Positions 1 to 7,698 of a stretch of 64,000 bases of DNA are shown here, one piece after another. A model generated the notes under the pieces. The model worked only from the letters and a program-made list of their open reading frames with translations, did not search any database and was not told the DNA's origin. Source of the stretch: Tetragenococcus muriaticus DSM 15685 (GTDB taxonomy: Bacteria; Bacillota; Bacilli; Lactobacillales; Enterococcaceae); the NCBI RefSeq assembly GCF_000423785.1, contig NZ_AUIQ01000001.1, forward strand, positions 1-64,000. Direction: 5' to 3'. Every line of letters begins with the position of its first letter. Position 1 is the first letter of the stretch. The translations under genes and the position numbers were made by a program.

Positions 1-187
1 TGAGGACTTGGTTCAAGGTCTTGCCCTTAAACACTAAACTGAAAAGAAAAGTAAAAATAATGGCGGGAGAATAGCCTTTTTGCTTACAAATAGAGGTTTG
101 TCGTAAAAATTTCAGGACGTTCAGTTCAGAAAAAATTGCGTTCATTTCATTTGGTAATTGATTTTTGATGTTTTTTAAGTGTATCAT
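1..187 (-). mobile_element. 5' end of an IS4-like transposase gene, cut by the window edge
   Basis: An open frame reads leftwards from ATG at 187 to the edge of the window with no stop (62 codons). It begins MIHLKNIKNQLPNEM and continues with FLRQTSICKQKGYSPA and FTFLFSLVFKGKTLNQVL. This layout, a helix then a KGxxP segment then a hydrophobic stretch ending in (K/M)GK(T/S), is what I remember of the N-terminus of IS4-family DDE transposases in staphylococci and enterococci; the catalytic DDE part lies outside the window. An AAGGAG ribosome binding site lies at 199-204, eleven bases before the ATG. The family is recalled from pattern and could not be searched; that it is a transposase is fairly safe, the exact family less so. 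Confidence 0.65.
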
Positions 188-260
188 AAGAGCAAGAACT
201 CCTTGTTTTTAGATTTGTCGTTAAATCCATTATAAAACAAAAGGAGTTCTTTTTGTATCC
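188..260. repeat. Inverted repeat at the end of the insertion sequence
   Basis: AAGAACTCCTTGTTTT near 195-210 is mirrored by AAAACAAAAGGAGTTCTT near 235-253, followed by a T-run. The left arm also contains the transposase ribosome binding site. A hairpin here would stop read-through transcription into the transposase or hide its ribosome binding site, a common arrangement at IS ends. The outer IS boundary was not found; 260-406 shows no gene and only leads into the aldo/keto reductase. Confidence 0.5.
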
Positions 261-406
261 TTTGAACAAAAGTCAAGCGAACCATTATTTTACTATCAGC
301 GTTGTTCTATCAAAGGGACATCATCATTTTGGGTATGCGAAACTTGCGTTAATAATAGCAAAAGTTTTAAAATAAAGCTTAGAATAGAAACAAGGAGGAA
401 TAGAAG

Positions 407-1375
407 ATGTCAACTAAAGTAGAACTTGGAAAATCTGGATTAAATATTAATCCCATTGGTTTTGGTGCAAATGCCATCGGCGGACATAACTTATATCCTA
501 ATTTAGATGAGGATCAAAACAAGCAATTATTGAAATATGTGATTCATTCAGGCATCGATTTTATAGATACAGCTTATGTTTACGGATTAGGTCGCTCCGA
601 AGAATTAATCGGAGAAGTCGTTAAAGAATTAGGTAATCGGGATCAATTAGTTATTGCTTCTAAAGGTGCACAAAATGGCGATGATCTTGATAATTCTCCG
701 GAGTTTTTGAAACAAACGGTGTATGAATCTCTTAAACGTCTACAAACAGATTATATTGATCTGTTTTATATTCACTTTCCAGATGATCATACGCCTAAAG
801 ATGAATCTGTACAAGCTTTAAAGGAATTAAAAGATCAAGGGCTTATTCGTTCTATCGGCGTATCGAATTTTTCTTTAGAACAACTTAAAGAAGCTAATAA
901 AAATGGTGACGTGGATGTATTTGAAGGCTATTATAATTTGTTACATCGTGATCCAGAAAATGAATTATTCCCTTATTTACGAGAAAACGATATTTCTTTT
1001 GTTCCATACTTCCCATTCCAATCAGGTTTACTAACTGGTAAGTACAATGGAGATGAAACTTTTCCTGAAGGAGATTTACGTAGTGGACAAGAAGATTTTC
1101 AAGGAGATAAGTTTCAAGAAAACATTAAGAAAGTAGAACAATTGGAAAAAATTGCTACAGCTAAAAACACTTCTATTGCAAATGTTGTCCTTGCTTTCTA
1201 TTTACAAATCGATGTTATCGATGCAGTGATTCCAGGAGCGAAAAGAAAAGAGCAAGTGGACAGTAATCTAAAAACTCTTGATGTTACGCTAACAAACGGG
1301 AGAATGAAAAATAACTTCGTGTCTGCCCAAAAGACGGTTTTTTTATTCAACCTCAATAAACTTGACACATACTGA
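407..1375 (+). CDS. Aldo/keto reductase with an altered C-terminus
   Basis: NADPH-dependent aldo/keto reductase (AKR superfamily TIM barrel, IolS/YqkF-like), predicted to be cytosolic; the substrate is unknown. Visible motifs are FIDTAYVYG near residue 52 (Asp and Tyr of the catalytic tetrad), IASKGA near 86 (Lys), FYIHFPD near 121 (His) and [11 protein letters not shown] near 275 (cofactor phosphate binding). ATG 407 follows AAGGAGG closely. The normal family ending, LTKDEAQLIDRIFS, is not in frame: after LDVTLT the frame runs into foreign sequence and ends with about 26 unrelated residues (NGRMKNNF... to NKLDTY). The expected tail is present twice downstream, out of use. The barrel and active site are complete, so the enzyme may still work. 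The gene stands alone. Confidence 0.85.
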   Translation: MSTKVELGKSGLNINPIGFGANAIGGHNLYPNLDEDQNKQLLKYVIHSGIDFIDTAYVYGLGRSEELIGEVVKELGNRDQLVIASKGAQNGDDLDNSPEFLKQTVYESLKRLQTDYIDLFYIHFPDDHTPKDESVQALKELKDQGLIRSIGVSNFSLEQLKEANKNGDVDVFEGYYNLLHRDPENELFPYLRENDISFVPYFPFQSGLLTGKYNGDETFPEGDLRSGQEDFQGDKFQENIKKVEQLEKIATAKNTSIANVVLAFYLQIDVIDAVIPGAKRKEQVDSNLKTLDVTLTNGRMKNNFVSAQKTVFLFNLNKLDTY

Positions 1376-1455
1376 ATTAAACAAAGATGAAGCACAATTG
1401 ATTGATCGAATTTTTTCCTAATTAAGGGTAAAAGGATCTTACAAAGCCTAACAAA
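1289..1455. repeat. Insertion scar in the aldo/keto reductase, flanked by an 8-bp direct repeat
   Basis: CTAACAAA occurs at 1289-1296, where the reductase loses its family ending, and again at 1448-1455, exactly where the expected ending (LTKDEAQLIDRIFS then TAA) resumes. The sequence between looks inserted. It includes a short imperfect hairpin followed by seven T (around 1320-1343), of the kind found at the ends of insertion sequences. An 8-bp flanking duplication fits families such as ISL3, IS6 or IS256, but no transposase is left. Confidence 0.5.
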
Positions 1456-1517
1456 AGATGAAGCACAATTGATTGATCGAATTTTTTCCTAATTAAGGGT
1501 AAAAGGATCTTACAAAG
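1383..1517. repeat. Tandem 64-bp direct repeat carrying the lost reductase tail
   Basis: Two identical 64-bp units lie at 1383-1446 and 1454-1517 (period 71, 7-bp spacer). Each contains the codons for KDEAQLIDRIFS and a stop, followed by the left arm of the terminator. Only the second unit is followed by the right terminator arm, so the second copy is the original site and the first is an added duplicate. Confidence 0.9.
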
Positions 1518-1550
1518 TCAATAACCAAACTTTGTAAGGTCCCTTTTTTA
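1505..1550 (+). terminator. Rho-independent terminator after the aldo/keto reductase
   Basis: GGATCTTACAAAG (1505-1517) pairs with CTTTGTAAGGTCC (1530-1542), followed by a T-run. Its left arm is duplicated at 1434-1446 as part of the tandem repeat. Confidence 0.85.
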
Positions 1551-1584
1551 TGGTATGATGAAGAAAATGAATAAGGGACTGAAG

Positions 1585-2124
1585 ATGATGAAAGAGATTA
1601 ATCAAATTAAGCGTAAGCATGCTCGCTTTCCAGCTTATTCAGATGATACTGGTGTAAAAATTCAATCAAAAAGGTACCATGCGCCTTTCTCAAACGAGGA
1701 AAATTGGATCCTAACGGAAGAAAAGAATGTTCCTTTAACTAAGGCTTCGCAAACAAATAAAAAGAAACCGAGGTTGCGTCCCTCTAAAAAAGAGATTCAA
1801 GAAAAAGTTGGTTTAACTACTCAAGAGCAAAGTGAATTGAAAGAACATAAGAAACATTTACCCAATTACGGTTTTAAAGCAGGCAAAGAGACAAAGAAAT
1901 CTGCACTTAAAAAACCTTCATTCGGCCAAAGGTTTTCATCAGCAAAGCAAAAGGGAAAAAAAGATTCATATTTCGCCTCTGAGCATGTCCCGGCAAAGAC
2001 AAAAAATAATAATAAAAGAGAAATTATGGATGCTTTGAAAAAGCCAAAAGAAGATTTCTTGTTATTTGATACAGATGATATTGCTTCTAAAGAAAAAGTT
2101 CGGAAGAAAAAAACTAGTTATTGA
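1585..2124 (+). CDS. Lysine-rich basic protein of unknown function
   Basis: I do not recognise this 179-residue product. It is very rich in Lys, with almost no hydrophobic stretches, no signal peptide and no membrane segment, so it should be soluble, strongly basic and largely disordered. Recognisable pieces are KRKHARFPAYSDDTG near the start, a middle section of Lys/Pro-rich runs, and a more ordered acidic end, DFLLFDTDDIASKEKVRKK. Starts at 1555 and 1567 are in frame, but AAGGG at 1573-1577 lies 7 bases before ATG 1585, which I prefer. Such a charge pattern suggests binding to nucleic acid or to an acidic surface, which is inference only. It stands alone between a terminator and a tRNA gene. 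Confidence 0.6.
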   Translation: MMKEINQIKRKHARFPAYSDDTGVKIQSKRYHAPFSNEENWILTEEKNVPLTKASQTNKKKPRLRPSKKEIQEKVGLTTQEQSELKEHKKHLPNYGFKAGKETKKSALKKPSFGQRFSSAKQKGKKDSYFASEHVPAKTKNNNKREIMDALKKPKEDFLLFDTDDIASKEKVRKKKTSY

Positions 2125-2209
2125 ACGCTTATTAAAAGAACCAACCGAAACAAACAAAGCCTATTGTTGAAAAGGTCTACTTACGATAAATTATGCTTTT
2201 GAATTTTTA

Positions 2210-2237
2210 TTGACAAAGTCTTAATCATTGTTATAAT
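2210..2237 (+). promoter_or_regulatory. Promoter of tRNA-Leu
   Basis: TTGACA (2210-2215), a 16-bp spacer and TATAAT (2232-2237) give a full-consensus vegetative promoter ending 15 bases before the mature tRNA. Confidence 0.85.
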
Positions 2238-2252
2238 AATGGCTGTGAGTTT

Positions 2253-2337
2253 GCGGATGTGTTGGAACTGGTAGACAAGCAAGATTAAGGATCTTGTGAG
2301 CATATCGCTCGTGTGGGTTCGAGTCCCACCATCCGCA
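2253..2337 (+). tRNA. tRNA-Leu (anticodon UAA)
   Basis: The acceptor stem GCGGATG/CATCCGC closes an 85-nt class II tRNA with a long variable arm. The D-arm contains GGAACTGGTAGACAAGC. The anticodon stem CAAGA/TCTTG encloses the loop TTAAGGA, giving anticodon UAA. The T-arm is GTGGGTTCGAGTCCCAC. The discriminator base is A and CCA is not encoded, so it must be added after transcription. It is transcribed alone from its own promoter and terminator. Confidence 0.95.
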
Positions 2338-2350
2338 GAAGCACCTTGGG

Positions 2351-2385
2351 CCAGTTGGAGATACTACTCTCCAACTGGTTTTTTT
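2351..2385 (+). terminator. Terminator of the tRNA-Leu unit
   Basis: CCAGTTGGAG (2351-2360) and CTCCAACTGG (2369-2378) form a 10-bp stem followed by seven T. Confidence 0.9.
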
Positions 2386-2457
2386 GTATTTTTCATTAAA
2401 AGTCAAAGCTATAAAACATTAAAAAAAGTTAACATTCGATTGCTTGAAAAAATTTTT

Positions 2458-2466
2458 TGCTATAAT
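2458..2466 (+). promoter_or_regulatory. Extended -10 promoter of the aminotransferase gene
   Basis: TGCTATAAT matches the extended -10 pattern TGnTATAAT. The best -35 (TTGCTT at 2440-2445) is weak, with a 15-bp spacer. Transcription would begin about 60 bases before the gene. Confidence 0.6.
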
Positions 2467-2529
2467 ATATTTTTGTAATCTTATTTTATCTTTTGATTTA
2501 ATAAAAGATTTTTGGAAAGAGGAAAGCTT

Positions 2530-3747
2530 ATGAGAGATTTTGAAAAGTCTGGAAAACTTGAAGGGGTTAGCTATGATGTACGTGGCCCTGTGGTAGAAGA
2601 AGCGGATCGTATGCAAGAAGAAGGGGTCAGTATTTTAAAGTTAAATACCGGAAACCCCGCAACTTTCGGGTTTGAAGCCCCTAATGAAGTTGTTCGTGAT
2701 TTGATTATGAATGTGAGAAGTTCCGAGGGTTATTCTGATTCTAAGGGGATCTTTTCAGCTCGAAAAGCTATCGAGCAGTATTGTCAGTTACGAGATTTTC
2801 CTGATGTTACAATAAATGATATTTACACTGGAAATGGTGTTAGTGAATTGATTACTATGTCAATGCAAGGTCTTTGCGATAATGGAGATGAAATTTTGGT
2901 CCCTACGCCGGATTATCCATTGTGGACAGCTGCCATATCTTTGGCAGGAGGTAAACCAGTTCACTATATTTGCGATGAAGCTAGTGAATGGAATCCCGAC
3001 CTAGCTGATATTCGTTCTAAGATTACTAGTAAAACAAAAGCGATTGTTATGATTAATCCTAACAATCCTACTGGAGCAGTTTATCCAAAAAAAATTTTGG
3101 AAAAAGTCGTTGAACTTGCTCGAGAATTTGATTTAATCATTTTTTCTGATGAGATTTATGATCGTTTAATCATGGATGAATACACTCACATTCCCATTGC
3201 AACTTTAGCTCCAGATCGTCCGGTGGTAACTTTTAGCGGTCTGTCAAAATCCCATCGCGTGGCTGGATTTCGTGTTGGTTGGATGGTTATAAGTGGAGAT
3301 AAGTCTCACATTAAAGGCTATATTGAGGGATTAAATATGCTCTCGTCTATGCGATTATGTTCCAATGTTTTATCACAACAAGTGATTCAAACAGCTCTAG
3401 GCGGTTATCAAAGTGTTGATGATCTCTTGCTTCCGGGAGGCCGCATTTACGAACAACGAGAGTATATTTACAACGCCATTAATAATATTGAGGGGCTTTC
3501 AGTAGTCAAACCTAAAGCCGCTTTTTATATGTTTCCAAAAATCGATACAAAACGTTTTAACATTGTTGATGATGAGCAATTTGTTTTGGATTTTCTACAC
3601 GAATATCATGTCTTATTAGTTCATGGTGGTGGGTTTAACTGGCAAAGCCCAGACCATTTTCGAATTGTTTATTTGCCAAATTTAGATGTTTTAAAGCAAA
3701 CAACGGATAAGATGAGTGAGTTTTTAGCTCATTATCATCAAAAATGA
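2530..3747 (+). CDS. alaA: AlaA-type pyridoxal-phosphate aminotransferase
   Basis: Class I/II aminotransferase of the AlaA/YfbQ group, 405 residues. By family it moves the amino group of glutamate to pyruvate to make alanine. Key features: ILKLNTGNPATFGFEAP (substrate loop), GNGVSELI (PLP phosphate contact), MINPNNPTGAVYP, SDEIYDRLIMD (Asp and Tyr contacting PLP) and TFSGLSKSHRVAGFRVGW with the Schiff-base lysine. In-frame TTG at 2512 would add six residues, but GAGGAAAG sits 8 bases before ATG 2530, so 2530 is chosen. The gene is monocistronic, between its own promoter and a strong bidirectional terminator. It fits with the other pyruvate genes in the window. The exact substrate is inferred from the family. 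Confidence 0.85.
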   Translation: MRDFEKSGKLEGVSYDVRGPVVEEADRMQEEGVSILKLNTGNPATFGFEAPNEVVRDLIMNVRSSEGYSDSKGIFSARKAIEQYCQLRDFPDVTINDIYTGNGVSELITMSMQGLCDNGDEILVPTPDYPLWTAAISLAGGKPVHYICDEASEWNPDLADIRSKITSKTKAIVMINPNNPTGAVYPKKILEKVVELAREFDLIIFSDEIYDRLIMDEYTHIPIATLAPDRPVVTFSGLSKSHRVAGFRVGWMVISGDKSHIKGYIEGLNMLSSMRLCSNVLSQQVIQTALGGYQSVDDLLLPGGRIYEQREYIYNAINNIEGLSVVKPKAAFYMFPKIDTKRFNIVDDEQFVLDFLHEYHVLLVHGGGFNWQSPDHFRIVYLPNLDVLKQTTDKMSEFLAHYHQK

Positions 3748-3750
3748 TAA

Positions 3751-3797
3751 AAAATCTGATTTCATACATAAATAGTATGTATGAAATCAGATTTTTT
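3751..3797. terminator. Bidirectional terminator between converging genes
   Basis: An 18-bp perfect stem (3753-3770 with 3776-3793) and a 5-base loop are flanked by an A-run on the left and a T-run on the right, so it can end transcripts from both strands. It touches the stop codon of the minus-strand gene. Confidence 0.92.
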
Positions 3798-3978
3798 AGT
3801 TATTATCTTCTATTTTACATTCCTTTTTACTAACCACCATACGTCCATTATAACTATCTGCGATCTCTTTGGTGGGGTTGTTAATATTCACTAGATATGA
3901 GTTTTCATATTCTTTTTCAATATAACCAGATAATGTGGTATTCTCCCAAGTAAACGTGACTGTTGTGTTTTCTGACAT
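3796..3978 (-). CDS. DUF2187 family small protein
   Basis: A 60-residue acidic cytosolic protein matching the DUF2187 pattern: an SH3-like beta fold with VTFTWENTTLSGYIEKEY, YLVNINNP and YNGRMVVSKKECKI. The family is common in lactic acid bacteria and has no established function; the short beta barrel resembles KOW/Tudor-like folds. ATG 3978 is preceded by TAGGAG. The stop lies in the shared terminator with the aminotransferase. Confidence 0.8.
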   Translation of the reverse strand: MSENTTVTFTWENTTLSGYIEKEYENSYLVNINNPTKEIADSYNGRMVVSKKECKIEDNN

Positions 3979-4134
3979 GACCTCGGCTCCTATCTAATTG
4001 GTACGAAAATATCTTTTATCATATTCTTACCTTGTTTTAAAAGGACGAAATAATGAAGTCCCTTGCTAGAATATACTATTAATTGATGTGGGATGCAAGA
4101 AATATTTTCTAAGCTAAAGTGGTTTAGACCTTTC

Positions 4135-4163
4135 TTGACTTTATCAAAAAAATAGAGTAGGTT
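4135..4163 (+). promoter_or_regulatory. Possible promoter of nagA
   Basis: TTGACT (4135-4140) is a good -35 box. A 17-bp spacer leads only to TAGGTT, and TTAAAT lies slightly further down, so the -10 is poor. No clear cre or NagR operator was found by eye. Confidence 0.35.
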
Positions 4164-4197
4164 AAATGTAGTAAATTGGAAGCAAGGAGAGAGTAAG

Positions 4198-5346
4198 ATG
4201 AGAAAATTTGTAGCAGCAGATAAGTTTTTCTTAGAATCTCATGTTGAAAATGATGGTTATTTAGAAATTAAAGATGGTAAATTTGGTGATTTTTATCGTG
4301 AACTTCCAGATGAAGAAGTTACTGTCGTTGACCAAAAAGGTAAGTGGATTGCTCCTGGACTTGTTGATACACATATTCATGGGTTTAAAAATCACGATGT
4401 TATGGATAATGACACACAGGGAATGCACGAAATTTCAGAAGGCTTGCTTGCTTGTGGTGTGACTTCTTTTTTGCCTACTACGCTTACTTCAAGCAGAAAG
4501 GATTTAACAAACGTAGCTAAAATGTTAGGCGAAGTAAAAGAGCAAGTTACAGGGGCCAAGATTCAAGGAATTTATTTTGAAGGTCCTTTTTTTACAGAAG
4601 AACATAAAGGTGCGCAAAATCCTTCTTATTTTAGCGATCCTGATATTAATGTTTTTCATGAATGGCAAAAAGCTTCTGGAAATAATATTAAAAAAATTGC
4701 ATTAGCACCAGAAAGAAATGGCGTAGAATCTTTTGTCAAACAAGTGAGAAAAGAAGATGTGGTGGTATCTCTAGGTCACAGTAGTGCTACTTTGCAACAA
4801 GCAACTGCAGCAGTCGAAGCGGGTGCTGATGTCTTTGTTCATGCTTATAATGGCATGAGTGGTTTAAATCATCGTGAACCAGGTATGGTAGGCGCTTTGT
4901 TAACATTACCTAATGTATATGCGGAATTAATTTGCGATGGTTATCATGTTCACCCTAAAGCAGCGGAACTTGTCGTGCAAAGTCTCGGTTATGATCGAGT
5001 CGCATTAATTACAGACTGTATGATGGCTGGGGGAATGCCTGAAGGTGATTATATTTTAGGAGAATTTCCTGTAGTTGTTAAAGATGGTACAGCTAGGATG
5101 CAAGAAGGGAACTTAGCTGGAAGCATTTTGCAATTAAAAGAAGGCGTAAAAAATGTGGTAGATTGGAATATCGCTACGCCTCAACAAGCTATTACAATGG
5201 GAAGTTTGCTTCCTGCTATCAGTTCAAATATCGATGACGTTTGCGGAAAAATAAAAAAAGACCGTGCAGCTGATTTTATTGTTTTAAATCCAGATATGAC
5301 ATTGGCCGCTACGTATTTAGACGGTCAAGAAAGATACCGAGCATAA
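4198..5346 (+). CDS. nagA: N-acetylglucosamine-6-phosphate deacetylase
   Basis: Converts N-acetylglucosamine 6-phosphate to glucosamine 6-phosphate and acetate in the cytosol, feeding amino-sugar catabolism and cell-wall precursor recycling. It has 382 residues, the usual length. Amidohydrolase features in order: APGLVDTHIHG (HxH metal motif near residue 58), GIYFEGPFFTEEHKGAQNP near 128 (metal-binding Glu and substrate loop), SLGHSSAT near 193 (His), HAYNGMSGLNHREPG near 215 (His) and ITDCMMAGG near 271 (catalytic Asp). GGAGAG precedes ATG 4198. It stands alone; nagB is not in the window. Confidence 0.93.
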   Translation: MRKFVAADKFFLESHVENDGYLEIKDGKFGDFYRELPDEEVTVVDQKGKWIAPGLVDTHIHGFKNHDVMDNDTQGMHEISEGLLACGVTSFLPTTLTSSRKDLTNVAKMLGEVKEQVTGAKIQGIYFEGPFFTEEHKGAQNPSYFSDPDINVFHEWQKASGNNIKKIALAPERNGVESFVKQVRKEDVVVSLGHSSATLQQATAAVEAGADVFVHAYNGMSGLNHREPGMVGALLTLPNVYAELICDGYHVHPKAAELVVQSLGYDRVALITDCMMAGGMPEGDYILGEFPVVVKDGTARMQEGNLAGSILQLKEGVKNVVDWNIATPQQAITMGSLLPAISSNIDDVCGKIKKDRAADFIVLNPDMTLAATYLDGQERYRA

Positions 5347-5353
5347 GGATTAG

Positions 5354-5402
5354 CAAAAAGACGAAGAAAAAGATATTAACTTCTTTTTTCTTCGTCTTTT
5401 TC
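5354..5402. terminator. Bidirectional terminator between nagA and the exporter-like gene
   Basis: AAAAAGACGAAGAAAAAG (5355-5372) pairs with a mirror arm ending in CTTCGTCTTTTT (up to 5402). The right arm is part of the 3' coding end of the minus-strand gene, so the two genes share it. Confidence 0.8.
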
Positions 5403-5984
5403 TTTATCTTGGATTTTCTTATGAACTTTAGCTAAGCTGTCTTGCAAATCTTGTTCTTTTTCTTTTAGGTCTGATAAGTCATTTTCAATTTCTCTTTGTT
5501 TTTCAACATTGGGAGGACGTAAAATGGAATTCAAAAATATGGCGACTCCTGTTCCGATAAATGTATCTATAATCCGATCTAAAGCTACAATAATGGAATC
5601 CCCTTGGGGAGTAGTTAAGGTAATCAAAATTAACGTGGCGATTCCCGTTATAATTCCTGTATTGTTGCCGATGCCATCTTGAAAAATGATGACACAAGCA
5701 ACTAATATGGGTAATAAAACTAATTGTAAAAATAAAGTTTGAGGAATAACAGAACGCGCAAAAAGGTAGACCATAGCAGCTACACTACCGACAGTGTTTC
5801 CTAAAATACGTTCTTTACCAGAATTCACGGTAGTTGTCATATCTTGTCGCAAAGCAAAAATGGCGGAGATAGTTGCAATTAATGGATTGTCTCTTCCAAG
5901 AATATGAAATAATAAAATACACAGTACGACAGATAAAGAAGTCTTGAATGTTCTCATCCCAAGCCTAAATCGTCCGATTTGCAT
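5376..5984 (-). CDS. Aromatic acid exporter family membrane protein (FUSC/DUF939-like)
   Basis: A 202-residue membrane protein of the small ArAE_1/FUSC-like type. Hydrophobic helices follow one another from about residue 12 to 150 (TSLSVVLCILLFHIL, LIATISAIFAL, GSVAAMVYLFA, LFLQLVLLPILVACVII, GIITGIATLILITL, IDTFIGTGVAIFLN), with the family signature ATISAIFALRQD and RxxGNTVGS. The last 45 residues form a highly charged coiled coil (QREIENDLSDLKEKEQDL). Members are usually longer with a cytosolic domain; here that domain is little more than the coiled coil. The substrate is unknown. ATG 5984 has AAGGAGG upstream. Confidence 0.75.
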   Translation of the reverse strand: MQIGRFRLGMRTFKTSLSVVLCILLFHILGRDNPLIATISAIFALRQDMTTTVNSGKERILGNTVGSVAAMVYLFARSVIPQTLFLQLVLLPILVACVIIFQDGIGNNTGIITGIATLILITLTTPQGDSIIVALDRIIDTFIGTGVAIFLNSILRPPNVEKQREIENDLSDLKEKEQDLQDSLAKVHKKIQDKEKDEEKRS

Positions 5985-6075
5985 GGAATTCCTCCTTATA
6001 GAAATATTTTATTCAATTTTGTGTATTTTTCTATCTGATACAACGAAACTCAAAAAATTGAGCTTCAGTGCATCA

Positions 6076-7029
6076 TCAGGACTCCCAAAATCCACGCATT
6101 TCATCTAAGATTTGTATGACATCAGTCGTTAGAGGAAGAGTATTGTTTCGCTCTCCTTCAATTGTTTGGATCATATTTTGTACTTCATAATTGAGAGCAT
6201 CTTTCGTTTGACCAGCTTCGATTGTTTGAGTTTCTCCTGTTCGATAAGTAATCTCAGCTTGATCTGCTCTAGGATATTCATTAATGGTCATATACCCTTT
6301 CTCGTAAGCGACAATCCCTTTTTTAGGCATTTTTGCTTGAAATGATAAGTTAACAGAAGCGAGTTCATTGTGTTCATTTTTTAAAATTGTTATTGATTCT
6401 TCGTCAACTCCTGTTTCAAAAGGAACCATTTCGCTGAACAAAACGGTAGGGGCACTAGATAAGAAAAAGCGAGCAAACGAAACGGCATAAGTTCCAATAT
6501 CTAACAAAGCTCCTCCAGCTAAGTCTGGATTAAAAAATCGGTTGGTAGGATCAGGTTCTTTATAACTTCCAAACGGAGCTTGAATCATTTTTAATTGGCC
6601 TAATTCACCAGAATCTGCAATTTCTTTTAATTTTTGATACAATGGCATACTGAAAATCGTCATTGCTTCTTGTAATACTAAGTTATTTTCTTTAGCTAGA
6701 GCTGTCTCTTCACGAAGTTCTTCGCTTGTCATTGTAATGGCCTTTTCACATAACACATGCTTTCCCTTTTGCAAGGACTTTGTGATATAGTAATGATGTA
6801 TGTTATTAGGCACTGCAATATAAACCATATCGATTTGCGGATTATCTAATAATTCTTCTACGGTTTCATAGGCAGAAGGTAGTCCGTACTCTTCTGCAAA
6901 AGCTTTTGTTTTTTCAAAATTTCGGGCAGCTACGCCTAAAATACTACTTTGGGAACTTTCAAAGTTACGAGCAAATTGATGAGCAATATCTCCTGTTCCT
7001 ATGATGCCCCAATGATAATAATTCTGCAT
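6076..7029 (-). CDS. Gfo/Idh/MocA family oxidoreductase
   Basis: NAD(P)-dependent dehydrogenase, 317 residues. The N-terminal Rossmann fold begins at once with WGIIGTGDIAHQFARNF. VYIAVPNNIHHYY and HVLCEKAITM (the usual EKP motif with Ala for Pro, active Lys kept) follow. The C-terminal alpha/beta domain starts near residue 125 and includes GGALLDIGTYAVSFARF. It is most like the dihydrodiol dehydrogenase-type branch; the substrate cannot be told. GGAGAG precedes ATG 7029. It diverges from the hydrolase cluster at 7167, so 7030-7166 must hold two opposing promoters; I see only weak boxes there. Confidence 0.85.
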   Translation of the reverse strand: MQNYYHWGIIGTGDIAHQFARNFESSQSSILGVAARNFEKTKAFAEEYGLPSAYETVEELLDNPQIDMVYIAVPNNIHHYYITKSLQKGKHVLCEKAITMTSEELREETALAKENNLVLQEAMTIFSMPLYQKLKEIADSGELGQLKMIQAPFGSYKEPDPTNRFFNPDLAGGALLDIGTYAVSFARFFLSSAPTVLFSEMVPFETGVDEESITILKNEHNELASVNLSFQAKMPKKGIVAYEKGYMTINEYPRADQAEITYRTGETQTIEAGQTKDALNYEVQNMIQTIEGERNNTLPLTTDVIQILDEMRGFWES

Positions 7030-7166
7030 GTTAGCTCTCTCCTTATTGCGAAATGTATCGTCTCTATCTTAGTATAACAGATAGATCATAAGAATGACTA
7101 AAGTTGGAAAGAAAAGTTTTTATTTTTTCAATATTTTCAGTAAAATAGAAATTGGAGGAATAGAAA

Positions 7167-7679
7167 ATGAACGATATTTATATTAATTTGATTATTAGTA
7201 CAATTATTGAAAATTTTGGCACTGAAGAAGCATTTTATCAAGACCGTTTAGGCCTCTCATCAACTAGATGGGAAGATTGGAAAAAAGGATTTAGCAATTT
7301 GTCGGCTGAAGAGATGCAAAAAATAAAGAATCTTTTCAGTGATTACGAATGGATGTTACTACAAAAGGTATTGCGACAAACAATTATTTATCCAGAAAAA
7401 CGGACGATTGCAGTAACAGAATTTCGTCGTATGAAAACTAAGATTGCTAGACAATGGTTGAACAGTGGTATCGGTACAGTGGAAATTCTTGATACACAAG
7501 AAGAAAATGATACAGGAAAATCTCTTGACTTGCGTGTAACAATTGATTATCAAGAGTGGGGATATGACGATATTATAAATTTCCGTTTACCTGCTTATGT
7601 TCAACAACAAATCAATAACGAACAAGTTGCTCTATTAGATTGGGTTAATGACAAATTAGAGGAAACTTATAATTCATAA
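7167..7679 (+). CDS. Conserved-looking protein of unknown function, first gene of a cell-wall hydrolase cluster
   Basis: A 170-residue soluble protein I do not recognise. The N-terminal half is helical and has the look of a helix-turn-helix protein (FYQDRLGLSSTRWEDWKKGF, then LSAEEMQKIKNLFSDYEW). The C-terminal half is beta-rich (SLDLRVTIDYQEWGYDDIINFRLPAYVQQQI). No signal peptide or membrane segment. A good GGAGG site precedes ATG 7167. The next gene starts 19 bases after its stop, so it is probably co-transcribed with the carboxypeptidase and glucosaminidase and may regulate or assist them. That role is inference from position only. Confidence 0.6.
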   Translation: MNDIYINLIISTIIENFGTEEAFYQDRLGLSSTRWEDWKKGFSNLSAEEMQKIKNLFSDYEWMLLQKVLRQTIIYPEKRTIAVTEFRRMKTKIARQWLNSGIGTVEILDTQEENDTGKSLDLRVTIDYQEWGYDDIINFRLPAYVQQQINNEQVALLDWVNDKLEETYNS

Positions 7680-7698
7680 TAAGGAGGTGACCAATTTT

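Noticed and set aside
1198-1395. Minus-strand frame across the reductase 3' end
   Set aside because: Shadow of the reductase and insertion scar; no ribosome binding site and no recognisable protein.
5376-5984. CRISPR or phage genes near short repeats
   Set aside because: No regularly spaced repeats and no phage or Cas-like proteins were found anywhere in the window.
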